Source of the DNA: Adineta ricciae
Lineage: Eukaryota; Rotifera; Eurotatoria; Adinetida; Adinetidae
Direction of reading: 5' to 3'
NCBI GenBank assembly: GCA_905250025.1
Contig: CAJNOJ010000045.1
Span: 310,001-374,000, forward strand
DNA: 64,000 bases
Each line of letters starts with the position of its first letter. The first letter of the stretch is position 1. Position numbers and translations under genes: made by a program. A model generated the notes under the pieces. The model saw only the letters and a list, made by a program, of their open reading frames with translations, was not told the DNA's origin and did not search any database. Positions 1 to 11,776 of the stretch are shown here, in pieces.

Positions 1-375
1 TGAGGATATGGGCACCTAGTAGAAGATGCTGTGGGATATAAACATATGAATATAAGGTATCTAAAAATCAAGATATGGGCAAGCCGTGAAGTAGAATCAA
101 CAAGAAATGAAGTTCATCTTGCAGAGGTTCTTGTAGCGAGTGCAGTTTCAGGAGAATTGTATTTAGTATGAAACGGTAGTACGTGATGTGATGCAAATGG
201 GAGGGAAGAGTTTTTAGTGTTCATAACGGTTGGATCGGTGACGGTGGTGTTGAAGAATAATTAGATTATCAATTGCATTTTTGTGTCGAGGATACATCTA
301 TATAAAGGTCAACAAGACAAATACGCTATGAAACAGATATATCTCTTCGATTTCGAAGCGCTCTCGTGCTAGATG
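1..375. other. flank of the KDZ gene, no gene seen
   Basis: No coding frame worth reporting. This is the 3' side of the minus-strand KDZ gene. I did not find a terminal inverted repeat here that pairs with the region upstream of that gene. Confidence 0.4.
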
Positions 376-2627
376 CTATGTAGAAGAGATAGAAAAATTA
401 CCTTTAGCATAATTTCGACAGTACTCGTAGCGACCCTCACAGGTATTGCGCTCGGCGTTCATGAGGTGAAAAAGAACTAAATATCCGACACGTGCTTTTC
501 TGGATGAATACGATGAAAGTGCATTTTGGTATTGCTTCAACACGCTGTTTCGTTGTTCAGCAACTTCAGTGTTAATGCTTTTAGTTGCATCATCAGTCAA
601 AGCATAATTAATGTTTCGTTCTTTCTGACACATTGGTCGCTTGTGATTTGGTTGATGAAACCGATCGATGAAAAATAGGCATCTGGATACAAAATTCGAT
701 GGTGGCGTTCGCAAAATCCTTTGATAGATATCTATTTCACCAAAGCGACCCCAAAAGTAAAGAAATAGACTGCAGGCATTATCGTATATAATAATTCTTG
801 GCAGATGGAGCTGGTAATCCTTGATAAGATGAATGATTTTGAAGAAATGCCATAAAACCAAATAACATGATTCAGCTCTATACAGTTCATCAAATCCAAC
901 AACTATTCCACAAGGTGACAATGTGTATATGATGCCTTGTGATGTTTTCTTCTCGATGTCAACGAAACTAAGAAAACAAAAAGGAAACAGAGCTAACAAT
1001 TGCAATTGGAAGTTTGTTATTATTTTTAGTAGAGATAAAAATTGCGTAGTCTAGCATTTTATTCGAAAACTATCACATATACCAATGATATGCTATCGAG
1101 TAAAGTAGATCTCATATGATTGCTGGTATCATGAATATTAATTCTAGCGCGTTAATACATTGAGACATGAATTTATACATGACACTGTTTACTTTTATCG
1201 AAATACAAGCTATTAAAAAAGAAAACCGAACTTTCGTTACAAGTAAAGCTAATATTTACCGATCTTCTCGTGAAACATTGCAGCCGGTTAACGGATGATC
1301 GTATATCCCTTTATCACCACTGGTTAGCAAGTATGTTTCATTGTCGTCAAGTATTTTTGTACGTCGACACATTTCGCAGAGACCAGACTTTGCTTTTGGT
1401 GTGTTACCACATCCAATATATACTCCATCTGGGAACTCATCGGTTCGTATCCATTTGTTTTTATTGGTGCAAATCGGTCGAGCAACTTTTTGCATACCAT
1501 CAATGATGAAAGCTTTCATACAGAACGAACTTTGACTGTTGTCTTTTGTTTGACATCGATGTGTCACATGATGTATTGCCCAATGATTAACGAAGTCACA
1601 GTACCATCGATCATAATTTGTATCGAAGAATTCATATAAGGATGAATCGTCTAATAATCTTGGTATTTCGAATTGTTCAATGTCATTGTTGAAGAAGTTG
1701 AAAATAGAAAGTTGATATAGAAACCATATGTTTGAGAAGCATTCGCGATTGATTTCGACAAATACCTGGTCAATCTATAATATAAAATTATTGTTTCATT
1801 TTAACTAAGCTCAAAGAAGAAGATCAGAGTGCAATGAACAATGACAAATTATACAGTGTACCAAAAGAAAGTCCTTCATTTTCAATGAGAAAGAGAGTTC
1901 AAGAATCATTTACATTATTTATCCAATAACTTACTATGTTTCTATCAGGTAATAAATTCGAGTATTTCTTTATTGACAAGTTGTATGAATGTTGGAAGTT
2001 CTCGAAACCAGAATATTGTCTCAGGAAAATTGATGTGAAATGAATTAACAATTCAGTCGAATAAGCCTTTTTTCCGCCAAAATAAATGAAATTTTGGTCA
2101 TAAATGGAACCAGGTGTGACAAAGTTTTTTCGGATGGCTATTTTTTCATAGAAATTTGGATAAAATCGTTGTTCACATGGCCTACATGTTGCAACATAAA
2201 CACTTCCTTTGGTGATTGAGTTCAAATTGAATACATCGATAAATTGATTAAATGTCACATTGAGTTCTTTATAACAATTAAGACATGTTTTGGTAAACGG
2301 TTTTAGACAAACCGATGTTGCATTTGTATCGGACACCAGACTTAACGTGTAATCCGCAAGCAAACGATCAATATTAACAGTATGAAAGAGTTCGTTCATT
2401 TCGCCAAGATTTGGTTGATTGATTATTTCATTCACTGTTGTTTCGGTCAGATTTGAATTGAAAACAGAATTCGTCATCAATGTGATATCTTTTGTTCGAG
2501 TATCAACACAATCATCAATTCGGTTATTTAAATCATGAACCAAATGAAGAACCTTTATATGGAACGTTCTATGCAAAGTAATAATGTAAGTCTCATTATT
2601 TTCCGTCAACGCCAAATTGGAAGACAT
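376..2627 (-). CDS. KDZ-family transposase-like protein (CxC-type zinc cluster plus DDE-type domain), three exons
   Basis: Three minus-strand exons join in frame: 2627-1935, 1774-1260 and 967-376. Donors are GTAAGT and GTAAAT, both acceptors end in AG, and the total is 1800 nt (599 aa plus stop). The N-terminal part carries CxxC pairs (TCLNCY, CRPCEQ) like the CxC clusters that precede KDZ (Kyakuja-Dileera-Zisupton) transposases. The middle has FIIDG and a Cys-rich stretch (IGCG, GLCEMC). The C-terminal part has a Gly-Ile-rich strand ending PCGIVVGF and ELYRAES, then IIYDNAC, FIDRFH with a following H..C, and NTEVAEQ. These fit the acidic triad and H/C pattern of KDZ enzymes by family knowledge; exact catalytic residues are inference. 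No frame break was found, so it may be intact. It is shorter than typical KDZ proteins (often near 1000 aa), so an upstream exon may be missed. A domesticated gene is also possible. Confidence 0.72.
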
Positions 2628-4125
2628 AATGGAAATGTGATTAATGAGTAAAACTGGTAATCACTGATATATCTGCAAGTAAATCAACAATAGAATATTC
2701 CGGCAATTGTCTCTCGTCAAGATTAGTATTGATTATGTACATAACAGAATGATGGAAAGGGTTAAGATTGAGAATTATGGATACCTGTATTCAACATTTT
2801 CAGTTCAGCAGATTTTTACGATAAGGTTAGAACTGACAGAGATAATAAAGTTTATTCGTTCATCAAATAGTTTTTATTTGGTAATGCCGCACAAATGCAC
2901 AATATGTGGAACAAAGGAGCGCAGATAGGATGATACCATGCATCTCAACAAAAATAACTTCACTCCAATACGCAATTCGAGCGAACAATTACCAATAATT
3001 TTGTATTTCATACGGGGAAGTATTTGCTTCTAATACGATTGCACCATATCCGCATGTATAGTAATCAGTAAACACCAATAAACACAGGGAGAAGGAAAAT
3101 TTTCACATAAACAACACCAACATGAATTTGCCAATTTCACACACAAAAAGATGCCAAAATAGAACGACATTTCACAAATGAGAGAGAAGAGTGATAAAGA
3201 AAAAAAACGAAAAACGCAACAAATTTCGTGTATTAACAGTCTAGTGTACGTAAAACAAAGTTACAACGAATTATCAACAAGTGTGCGAAAAACAGTAGAT
3301 AATAAAGAAATTTCACAATAAAAGTAGCAAACGCAGTTATAAGCTCTATCTTTCAATAGGTTCCAGCCAATTAACAATTCAACAAGCATAACGGTTAAAT
3401 GAACGAAAAAAATTAACACAAAAGAAAAAGCAGTGTAATACAAACAGTATCGGCTTTGCCAATATGAATTTTCAGTTTCAAAGACGTCGAGATTTTGATC
3501 TAGTCTTCATCGGACTTAGAATAATTCTTGATCGTTTCGGTGTCAAGGGAGGTGTTCCAGAATGAGGTGATACTTCTAGAAAAAATCAACTTTTCGTCAC
3601 AAAAATACTACGAGCCTCTTTCAAAATGAGGTTATCTAGATTTCAATTTCAATGCAAATGTAGTTATTTCCAGTTGTTCCTTGGTTGATTTTCGCACGAA
3701 CAATAACTTTTCCGCTGCCGACGCAGCCTCATAAACTTTCTGAACATATCTCGATTTTTTGGATGCAAGAATACATAAAAAACATGTTGATCGGTCATTT
3801 TTATCGCAATAAAAGCTTCATTGAAACTTTGATTTTTAAGCAGTTTTCTCTATTTTTGTAATTAGATTTCTGCTACTAAAAGTCTCGCTTCTGCTATAAA
3901 TGCTACGCAACTCGTTTTGACAAAACTTCTCGTTTCAAGGGCATCTAAACAGATGAAGAAAACGTATTAATAACATACCACTCGCACCAATAAGAACAAC
4001 ATATAAACCGGGTCTCGTTGAGTGATTTGTAGTTTCACAATAGGTTAATGAACCTTCTCCAAAATGACTCATTCCTGTTAAACTTGTTTAAAAAAAATGC
4101 CAAATCATTCAGACCATAACCACAT
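2628..4125. other. long non-genic stretch with a possible exon remnant
   Basis: Low-complexity AT-rich DNA with no gene I can support. On the minus strand, roughly 3853-3665 stays open for about 60 codons after an AG and reads like a basic C-terminus (HPKNRDMFRKFMRLRR). It could be an orphan last exon or decayed gene, but no partner exon was found. Confidence 0.3.
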
Positions 4126-4512
4126 CATCAGTGTGAAGCTAGCACGAAGGAGCTAGCACGAAGAAACTGTGTGTAAGCTAAAAACGTTTTTCCAGAGTTT
4201 GTCCGGTTCATAGAACCTAGTCCATTCGTTTCAGAATTTAATTCTGCATCGAATGGCGGTATTTTTATTCACCGGACAAACTTTGGAAAAAAGTTTAACC
4301 ACATCTTTGTTGGCCTCATATAGGTCTATTTATGTTTCCGATAATTTTTTTCCAAAGTTTGTCCGGTGAATAAAAATACCACCATTCGATGCAGAATTAA
4401 ATTCTGAATCGAATGGACTAGGTTCTATGAACCGGACAAACTCTGGAAAAAAGTTTTTAGCTTACACACAGTTTCTTCGTGCTAGCTCCTTCGTGCTAGC
4501 TTCACACTGATG
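4126..4512. mobile_element. 387-bp near-perfect palindrome, foldback/MITE-like element
   Basis: The left arm (4126-4292) and right arm (4345-4512) are reverse complements apart from a few mismatches and a one-base gap. The central spacer of about 52 bp is unique. The outer ends read CATCAGTGTGAAGC and its complement. Each arm holds a direct 14-bp doublet (4137-4150, 4151-4164, and mirrored on the right). Each arm also has an internal inverted pair of the 10-mer gtttgtccgg (4197 and 4272 on the left; 4357 and 4432 on the right), so four alternating copies are present. There is no ORF. The structure is that of a non-autonomous foldback DNA transposon. A target-site duplication was not resolved, so family assignment is open. 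Confidence 0.8.
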
Positions 4513-4687
4513 TCATAATCTCTCTTTCCTCTTCTCTATATAAGCGCTTGTCTTATTGTGAAAGAGATACATTCTGGTCATGTAGAGTAGTCAATAAACA
4601 TCGATACCGTGAGAAGTGGCCAGCTACTCAAGCAGTTTGTCGTTACACTACCCTACAGCGCAAATTATCAGAATTCATAAAAGAGGC

Positions 4688-4825
4688 GAGTACATGGTTA
4701 TGTACACCACCAATTCTATGGTTTTTGACTAAGTACACGCCCATGTACTCAATACAATACAAGAGTACATGACTATGTACACCACCAATTCTATGGTTTT
4801 CAACCAAGTACATAGCCATGTACTC
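4688..4825. repeat. two tandem 63-bp hairpin units
   Basis: Unit 1 (4688-4750) and unit 2 (4763-4825) are near copies separated by 12 bp. Each begins GAGTACAT and ends ATGTACTC, so each is an imperfect inverted repeat. The shared core is accaccaattctatggttt. An open frame across them on the minus strand repeats the same amino acid pattern and is an artefact of the duplication. Confidence 0.75.
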
Positions 4826-5999
4826 AGTAAAAAAGTATTCTGATATGTTAAACTCCCAATTATCATTATATTCTGAGTACATTTTGTACTCGTACTCACG
4901 CAGCGCTCCTACGAAACCAAGATGTGTATCAATATTATTTCTATAAGTGTATACTGTGCAAAGAATATACTGACAGGCGAAACATGTCATACGGCTGAGA
5001 AGTGAATCATGAACAACTCAGCTGGTATTAAGACTTATCGACTAAAACAGCGCCTAACCTCGTTCTTTTTTCAAACTTTTCTTTAATCATCTCGAGCAAT
5101 CGCAATTCAAGATCGTTTTCCTCGGCTGCAGATAAGCAAAGAGTCTCGAATACATTTTCAAAACCACTTCATTTATTTAGGATTGAAAATCACCGTATAC
5201 ACACACACAAGAACGTTGATTCTCGTCAAGCAGATATTTTCTGTTTATTATTATAAGCCACCATTCGAGTTCTTTCCGTTCTTTCCGTCTATCAAAAAAG
5301 AAAGGGACGTGTTAAATATTATAGCGTATCTCTTTTTCTCTTCTTTCTCCGTCAGCTTTTTCAATATGTTCAAGGAAACATTATTACTGGAAAGAGAGTT
5401 GAGAAACAATGACTTGACAGTGAAGACAGTCTGCCTATGGGTGAGCTCTACAGGCACGTGAAAAAAGAACTGCTTTGTGTCGTTTGTTCTCGCTCTCACT
5501 TTGAATGGCAAAGATGCCATTTTATAAAAAAAGAATCGTATGAGTTCTTTCTTTTTCTTCATCAAGTTACTTGAGGGTTGAAATTGATTACTTTTTTTTC
5601 ACGACATAAAAAGTAGATGTATACTTTTGTAGTTTTGTTAAAGATTTTGGTACGACTTTCTTAACATTTGTTCGCTTCTAAGAAGAGTTTTGTCTTTTTT
5701 TTTGCACCTTTTCTCAGCTTATGCCTTATTAATCGTCCAAGCAAGAATTCACTGCTTAAGTTCATTCATTTTATTATGAAAGAACATGCTAACATAGTCA
5801 CGACATAATGGATAGTTCTCTAATCTCTCATTGAATCGTTTTCCGGTGAACTTCCGTACTTTCGAAAAGACCGACGATATTTTGTTATTTGTCATTGAAA
5901 TATTTTTTTTAGATAAACAAATAACGTTCGTTATTAACCTGGTGATGGTTTGCTTAAAACGTAGTTCTCGTAGAACTTAAAGATTGATATTTGTGTGAT
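4826..5999. other. intergenic region before the fucosyltransferase gene
   Basis: No supportable gene. Homopolymer T/A runs and short overlapping frames on both strands only. The last few hundred bases are the presumed promoter and 5' leader of the gene starting at 6000. Confidence 0.4.
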
Positions 6000-7302
6000 A
6001 TGGTGGTCAACAAACAAAATATTCAGGCATGGAGAATAATGATCTATATGATCATATTCGGTATGGTTTTATTGGCGATATATTTTGTATCTGGTCAAGT
6101 CAGTCCATCATTTTCGACTCAACTGAGTTTCGAAAGATTAAAGTTCAAAATTTCTGTAAACGATTCGAGTCAATCAAGTGCACAGAGCATCAGTCATCTT
6201 TGGTCATTACGTCTTGCCGATGATGCTCATTTCCGTCTGGCAAAGGCAATACCATGTCGAACTATCGAATATACTGGTGGGCCGAAGAAAGATCCTGTGA
6301 ATTCATGCGCTGACCAGTCCACAAATGAATTTTCAGTTGAAAACACTATAAAAGCACAACAATGGTTGTTTAATCATCAACATCCCAGCGATTGTTCAAA
6401 CAAACGATTTGCTATCATCCGCAAGTATGCCTGGTCAGGTTTTGGTTCAACTGTTCACCAAGTTGTTTGGGCATTTGGTGTCGCCTTAGCAGAGGATCGA
6501 ATTGCTGTTTATGAAACACCGGGACATTGGGTAAGACGTCTTCATGAAGGCAATCATCTAACATTTACCTTCTTAGCTCTATGGAGATTGTGTTTCGAGT
6601 AATCCCGACTGTCTTTTTCTTCCCATAACAAATTGTTCGGTACCGCGTAATGTCGATGGCAACCAAACGTCATATATAAATGCCGATTTTGGCCACTGGT
6701 CAAAACCAGTTCATCCGAGTGCCTTTCAAAATCGAACATTTAATTGGTACCGTGCACAGCTATTGTTTTATCTCATGCGTTTCAAACCTGAAACTTTAGC
6801 ACATGTACAGAAGATGGCAGCGCAATATTTACAAGTGTCATCGATTGATGTTTTGCGACCGTTCATCGCAATTTATGTTCGTCGTTCAGATAAAATCACA
6901 GGAAGAGAAATGAAACAAGCGTATCCTTTGAAACAATACTTCGGCTTATTCGAAGCCGATTTACAACGGACAAACATTACGAATATCTACTTGAATTCGG
7001 AAGACAATCAAGTATTTGACGAATTCATCGAAATAAACAAACAAAAACAAGGCCGCTACAAACTACTAAGCATCAAAGCTCAGAAGAATGTCGTTTTTGC
7101 CTCGCTCACACGAATGTCACAGCACGATCGTGGGAAGATTGTTTTAGAGTTTCTCACTGATCTATTCATCGAAGCGAATGCTGATCTGCATGCAGGGACA
7201 TTAACATCCAATTGGTGCCGGCTCGTTGATGAAATGAGACTCACTCTCGGTAAAATTCTGCCCTACTACACGCCGGAAGACAGATATCTCCTTGATATGT
7301 AA
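6000..7302 (+). CDS. GT23-type (FUT8-like) fucosyltransferase, short form
   Basis: Exons 6000-6530 and 6577-7302 join in phase 0 across a 46-bp intron, giving 418 aa. The ATG at 6000 is the first in frame after a stop. A single membrane anchor at residues about 14-34 makes this a type II Golgi protein. FUT8-family marks are IYVRRSDK (the HVRRTDK donor-binding motif), a following tyrosine-containing segment, RGKIVLEF, and TLTSNWCRL in the position of the family TFSSQVCR. The family transfers fucose in alpha-1,6 linkage to N-glycan cores; that this protein does so is inference. At 418 aa it is shorter than vertebrate FUT8 (575 aa). It lacks the long coiled-coil stem and the C-terminal SH3 domain, so a related but different acceptor is possible. 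Confidence 0.8.
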
Positions 7303-7914
7303 GACTTTTTCCGGAAATAAGTGAATTTATATTGACATTTTATTGTAAGAAGTCAATAAATTTTAAATCGAATGAAATTTGTTTTACATAGAGATATTTC
7401 GAGAGTCTTTTTACATTTACATCGTTTTGATATGGGAACGCCGCGTAAAACATGTGCAACATGTTGGCCACAGCCTAAACGAGCAAACATGAACAATGAG
7501 TTTTCCATACTGTATTCAACGTACCTTTCCAAGTTGGAAGTCCACATTGATGACAAGATATCCTCACGCACATATCAACTATGGGATCGTGTATGATCCA
7601 ATATACGAGTAATTAACTTCGGTCGTGTTTATATATCAATATCACGTAATTTGATCAAGGTTTTTGTTTCATTTTTTTTTCTTCTTCTTTCAATCATACG
7701 AGAAGCAGACGAAGGTAAGAAAATGTATGTGTATCGATTCAATGCCAATAAACATCTGCTTACATTAAACAGTGTTTTCGATCAACAACTGATTTCATAC
7801 TATTTTCAGTCCTTGAATAGGCAAGAGAAAAAAGAGAGAAACATCGTAACATCAATTCGTTTTTTTTTCTTCGTTAACAATTATCAAATTGGAAGTATAA
7901 AAAAATGAGAATGT
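7303..7914. other. convergent spacer between fucosyltransferase and anoctamin
   Basis: 3' ends of the two flanking genes meet here. Short opposing frames at 7353-7596 and a T-rich frame at 7651-7908 have no recognisable domain and no splice partners, so I treat the stretch as untranslated. Confidence 0.4.
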
Positions 7915-10900
7915 CTATGATTCATTTTCAGGAGTTATTCGTGTGCTCATATTTAGTATACCCTTCGGTTTTCGTGCTACGTATCTTCCGTTGGGTCTCC
8001 GGATTAATTCAGTGGTATCGTTATGGTCATTGTTGATTATGTGATTCAGTTTGCCGGCGGCTTGTGCAGCCATTGCAACATCTTTGAAAGTATCATCCCT
8101 TTCTTTACTTGCCCATCGTTCGCGTTGATCGATGTAACGTTCACGGTCGATCTTGTTCTGAATCGTTTTAGGTACACTTGGCACAAGCCAATACATCAAA
8201 TAAATGATAAAGAAAACCAAGTGCTCAAAGACAATGATAAATGCTAAACGAGCAGCGAGAACATTCCAGTAGACTGTCGTTTGAGAATAAGGTGAAGTCG
8301 ATTCACGAAAATCTCGATATCTTAAAGAAAACGTTTCTCATCGTATTTCAACAAATCACTATTCGATCTTACCGACAGTATGTCAAATTGAAAGTATTCG
8401 GTGGCATTTGACCGGTGTTATTGTAATCTTGAATTGAGAATGACGATAGTGTCCAATTGACATAACCGTCTAGACTGGTTCCTTTCGACTGCAAAACACG
8501 ATAGGCCATTTTGGGAATAAATTCTGATGTCCAAGCGATGATTATAGCCTAAAACGATAGAATCAAACTTTTCGTGTCTACGAGTCAACAACAGATGTTA
8601 CATTAGTTAGAACAGCTAAGTATGAGACTGCAGAAAAGATTGAACTCCAAATACCAATGTCCGATGCTTTGAATGGAATGGGTCGTTTATACTTCGAGAG
8701 GAATTTCCATGCGTCCAAACGTAGTTCAACTAGGTTGTTTATCAATGCAAATAGTGGTGCTAATCTATTTATAAATGAGAAGTTCTGTAAAAGAGCAAGA
8801 TGAAACCACTTACGGAAAAGCAACAACGAATAATGTAACGAAACCAAACTGAATTACTGAAAGGAAACAAAAAATATTCGATTTCAGCTTCGATGAGTCA
8901 TACAAATCTAACCTAATTCAAGGTATTCATCGATTAGAACAGTAGAGTTGAAATCGTACAAAGTATTGTCTTCTTCCCATTGATATTGAGTATGTTTTCC
9001 TTCCTTGTAACATACACGCATACATGTACGACGCATTGCGGTAAAAAATTCGACAATATTGTTGATGATTTGTTTACCAATCATAACTAAATCGGATGAT
9101 TACCTTTGGTCAAGGTCAGTTTGCAACGAGAAATCTTACTGATCACTAACTGGATTGAAAGTTCAACTAAACACCCGGCTGGGTCGCACTACAAATTTCC
9201 GCGATAACGATTTACAAATGAGCAAGAAACTCTGTTCGAACCTGTTCAGTAAAATCATCGGGTCTAGGTTCACCGTATTTTGATGGATACTCCAGAAATC
9301 TAGTTCAAACAAACAGAATCATGGTGAGTCAAGCAAAGGATGCACATCTAACCTTCCTTTGAAAAACGCGATGTAAAATATTGATCCGTAGAAATTCATA
9401 AATTGAAAAAGATAAATTTTGATAATCAACGAATCATCATATTTCGACTGATGTTTATGCAATTCTAAAAAAACAATTTTCAAACATCGAACTTGATTGC
9501 AAACCAGCTGTCTTACCGAGATCCGTTATCTTTCCGGCAAGCCAATAATACAATTGAGACAAGATTAATGAACAGATTAAATTGATTACTGCGCCTGTTA
9601 CTGTGATAATAATCGAAGAATAAGTTTTCGCCGATGTATCCCTCAATATATAATCCATTTGAACCCGGTAGACTATTGTACCAAAGATAGTGCCACACAC
9701 GATCAATATCTAAATCATCAATGGAATGTTTCCCTTCGACTGCATTCGGAAAGTTCATTACAGTAATTATGACAACAAATACAGAAAGGATAAAGTATGG
9801 TATCCGTCGTTTAATTGGTATGTTTGGTTCTTTGATCTAGATTGAGCAAACGAAATGACTCAGTAGGATTGTTTTTCGAGAATTGCTCACTCCAGTAACA
9901 GGATCTTCACGTGTTTCTTTCATTAATGCCGCTTGACGTTCGTATTCCGGTCGAATGGGTTCTAAGTGTGCCTCAAAATCTATGGAATCCTACGAATAAA
10001 GTTCTCATAAATATGTCTATCCTACGTAACTGTTTTACCCATTCGTATTGAAAAGCTGCTTGACGTCGACCCCAAAATTGTACAAACAACCTAATCGCAA
10101 GAGTAGAAATAAGCAAGAAATCGCGTGTTGACTAGTTCGTACCGCGCCCATAATGACATAAATATACCGAAAACAATGGTTGCCGCATTATCGAACACAT
10201 AGGAAATCTATTGCAGCAGACGATTGAAAAACTACCGTGGAAATATCTCGTATCATTACCTTCGAATACACGCAGCTATCACTTAGTTTCCAAAATGGAC
10301 AGACTTTATCACATCGCGGACACATGTACGTATTGGATCCGAAATCTCCACATATATCAGATCTAAATAGATTCCAAAAAAGAACTTTTGTTAGAAGTTC
10401 CTGGAATCGACTACTAACGTTGATTCATCTGACATAACACTCGCTGCGCCATAGATAAAGATAATCAAACCGACAATTGCCGGAGCAATTAACATTTGAT
10501 TATAGAATCCTGTCATTGCAAAGTAAAATGCAACTTTTTCGCCCATGTACGAACGTATCAAAGCAAATGGCTGAAATTTGAAACATTTTCGCATGGTTGC
10601 CCAATGTCTTTGTAGTTTCTGATATTTGTCAATAAGAAATTGAAGATCACTAATCAAACAAACTCACCTGTCGATCATTTAAATCTTTATCCGGAAGAGC
10701 ATCATAATTATGGAGTGACTAAAATCATACAGTGATTAAACAGTGAAAACTACGATTATTGTTTTACCTCATGTAAAGGAAAGTATCCATCGTATACTTT
10801 TTTCGTCACTAATCGATCGATTCCTGATAGAGACGATGGAAACTTGTGACTATCAAATGAGCAAAACTAATTCATACCTGGCTGATGGCGACTTTTCTGT

Positions 10901-11776
10901 GATCCAACGATGGCGTTCGCACCTAGAATCGAATGAATAATAAAGAGAAACAGATTTCATTAGGTTTTAGCAACCTAATTTTGGATCATTTGCCGATTGA
11001 TCTAAATTGTGCGGATCACTCGGGCGATCATCATCGTAGTTATCCACAGAATGAGTTCTGGATAATAATTCGTGTGTTAATAAACTCCTTTCTGCCGGCG
11101 TGAAATAAGCTTTTCCTAACTCTTCGAATTCCTCCTGTAGATCTTTGAATTTCAGAATATTCCTCGAATAAATAGCTGTATAATAATCCAAATCGTCCTC
11201 CGTCAATGCTGGATCGAGGAGGAACGGTTTAGATAGTTTGTCTTTCAACCGTTTCCACCAAGAAGTATTCGATTGTAACAGCATAGTTTCACGTTTTTCG
11301 ATTCTCTATTAAAGACAAAACACTAAAGAATCATCTTTTCACACAATCTTTACTGCAATCGGTAATCGCATTCGCATTTTCTCAGCCGTCGATAGAAGAA
11401 CTTCAAACGGTGTGCTAACTTTGACATAGCCCACTCGGCTCGATGGCGATTTCTAAAGACGAAATAACTTCCATAATTTGTTTTCTCGTCGAATGTTCTA
11501 CTTATTCCGTACATAATCCTGAAGGATAAGACCTTGTTCTTTTTTTAGATAATGTTCAAACTTTTTCCTTCGATCTTCAAGAGCCGTGTACGGTTTTTTG
11601 AGTTTATGATTACTCTCATTTTCGTGATCATCGTCATCAATCGTATAGACGAGAATACAATCAACAGGCAACTGATCTTGCTGCGGATCAGACGACACAA
11701 AAGTATTCTGACGATCTGCAGGTCGATAGATATCTGCTTTGTCTTGCTGCTGGTTGGAGTAGCCTTCACTGCTCAT
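7915..11776 (-). CDS. ANO: anoctamin (TMEM16) calcium-activated channel/scramblase, about 20 exons
   Basis: A complete minus-strand anoctamin is split by small introns. Order: cytosolic N-terminus with CILVYTIDDDD; GIDRLVTKK and GYFPLHE; FQPFALIRSYMGEKVAFYFA leading into TM1; a Cys-rich loop (CGDFGSNTYMCPRCDKVC); VQFWGRRQAAFQYEW; FYIAFFKGRFLEYP; CDPAGCLVELSIQL; and the TM6-TM8 core, ending NVLAARLAFIIVFEH and a basic tail. All six Ca-site side chains known from TMEM16A have counterparts: N and E in NNIVE (TM6), E and E in DEYLEL (TM7), E and D in NNLVELRLD (TM8). Length is about 900 aa, normal for the family. Whether it conducts Cl- or scrambles lipid cannot be told from the motif set. It looks closer to the ANO1-7 group than to ANO8/10 (inference). 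Confidence 0.93.

Noticed and set aside
4643..4990. 115-codon minus-strand frame with an internally repeated pattern
   Set aside because: The repetition comes directly from the two tandem hairpin units, so it is not evidence of a protein.
7353..7596. Overlapping frames on both strands after the fucosyltransferase
   Set aside because: No domain, both strands open by composition, and they lie in a 3' spacer.
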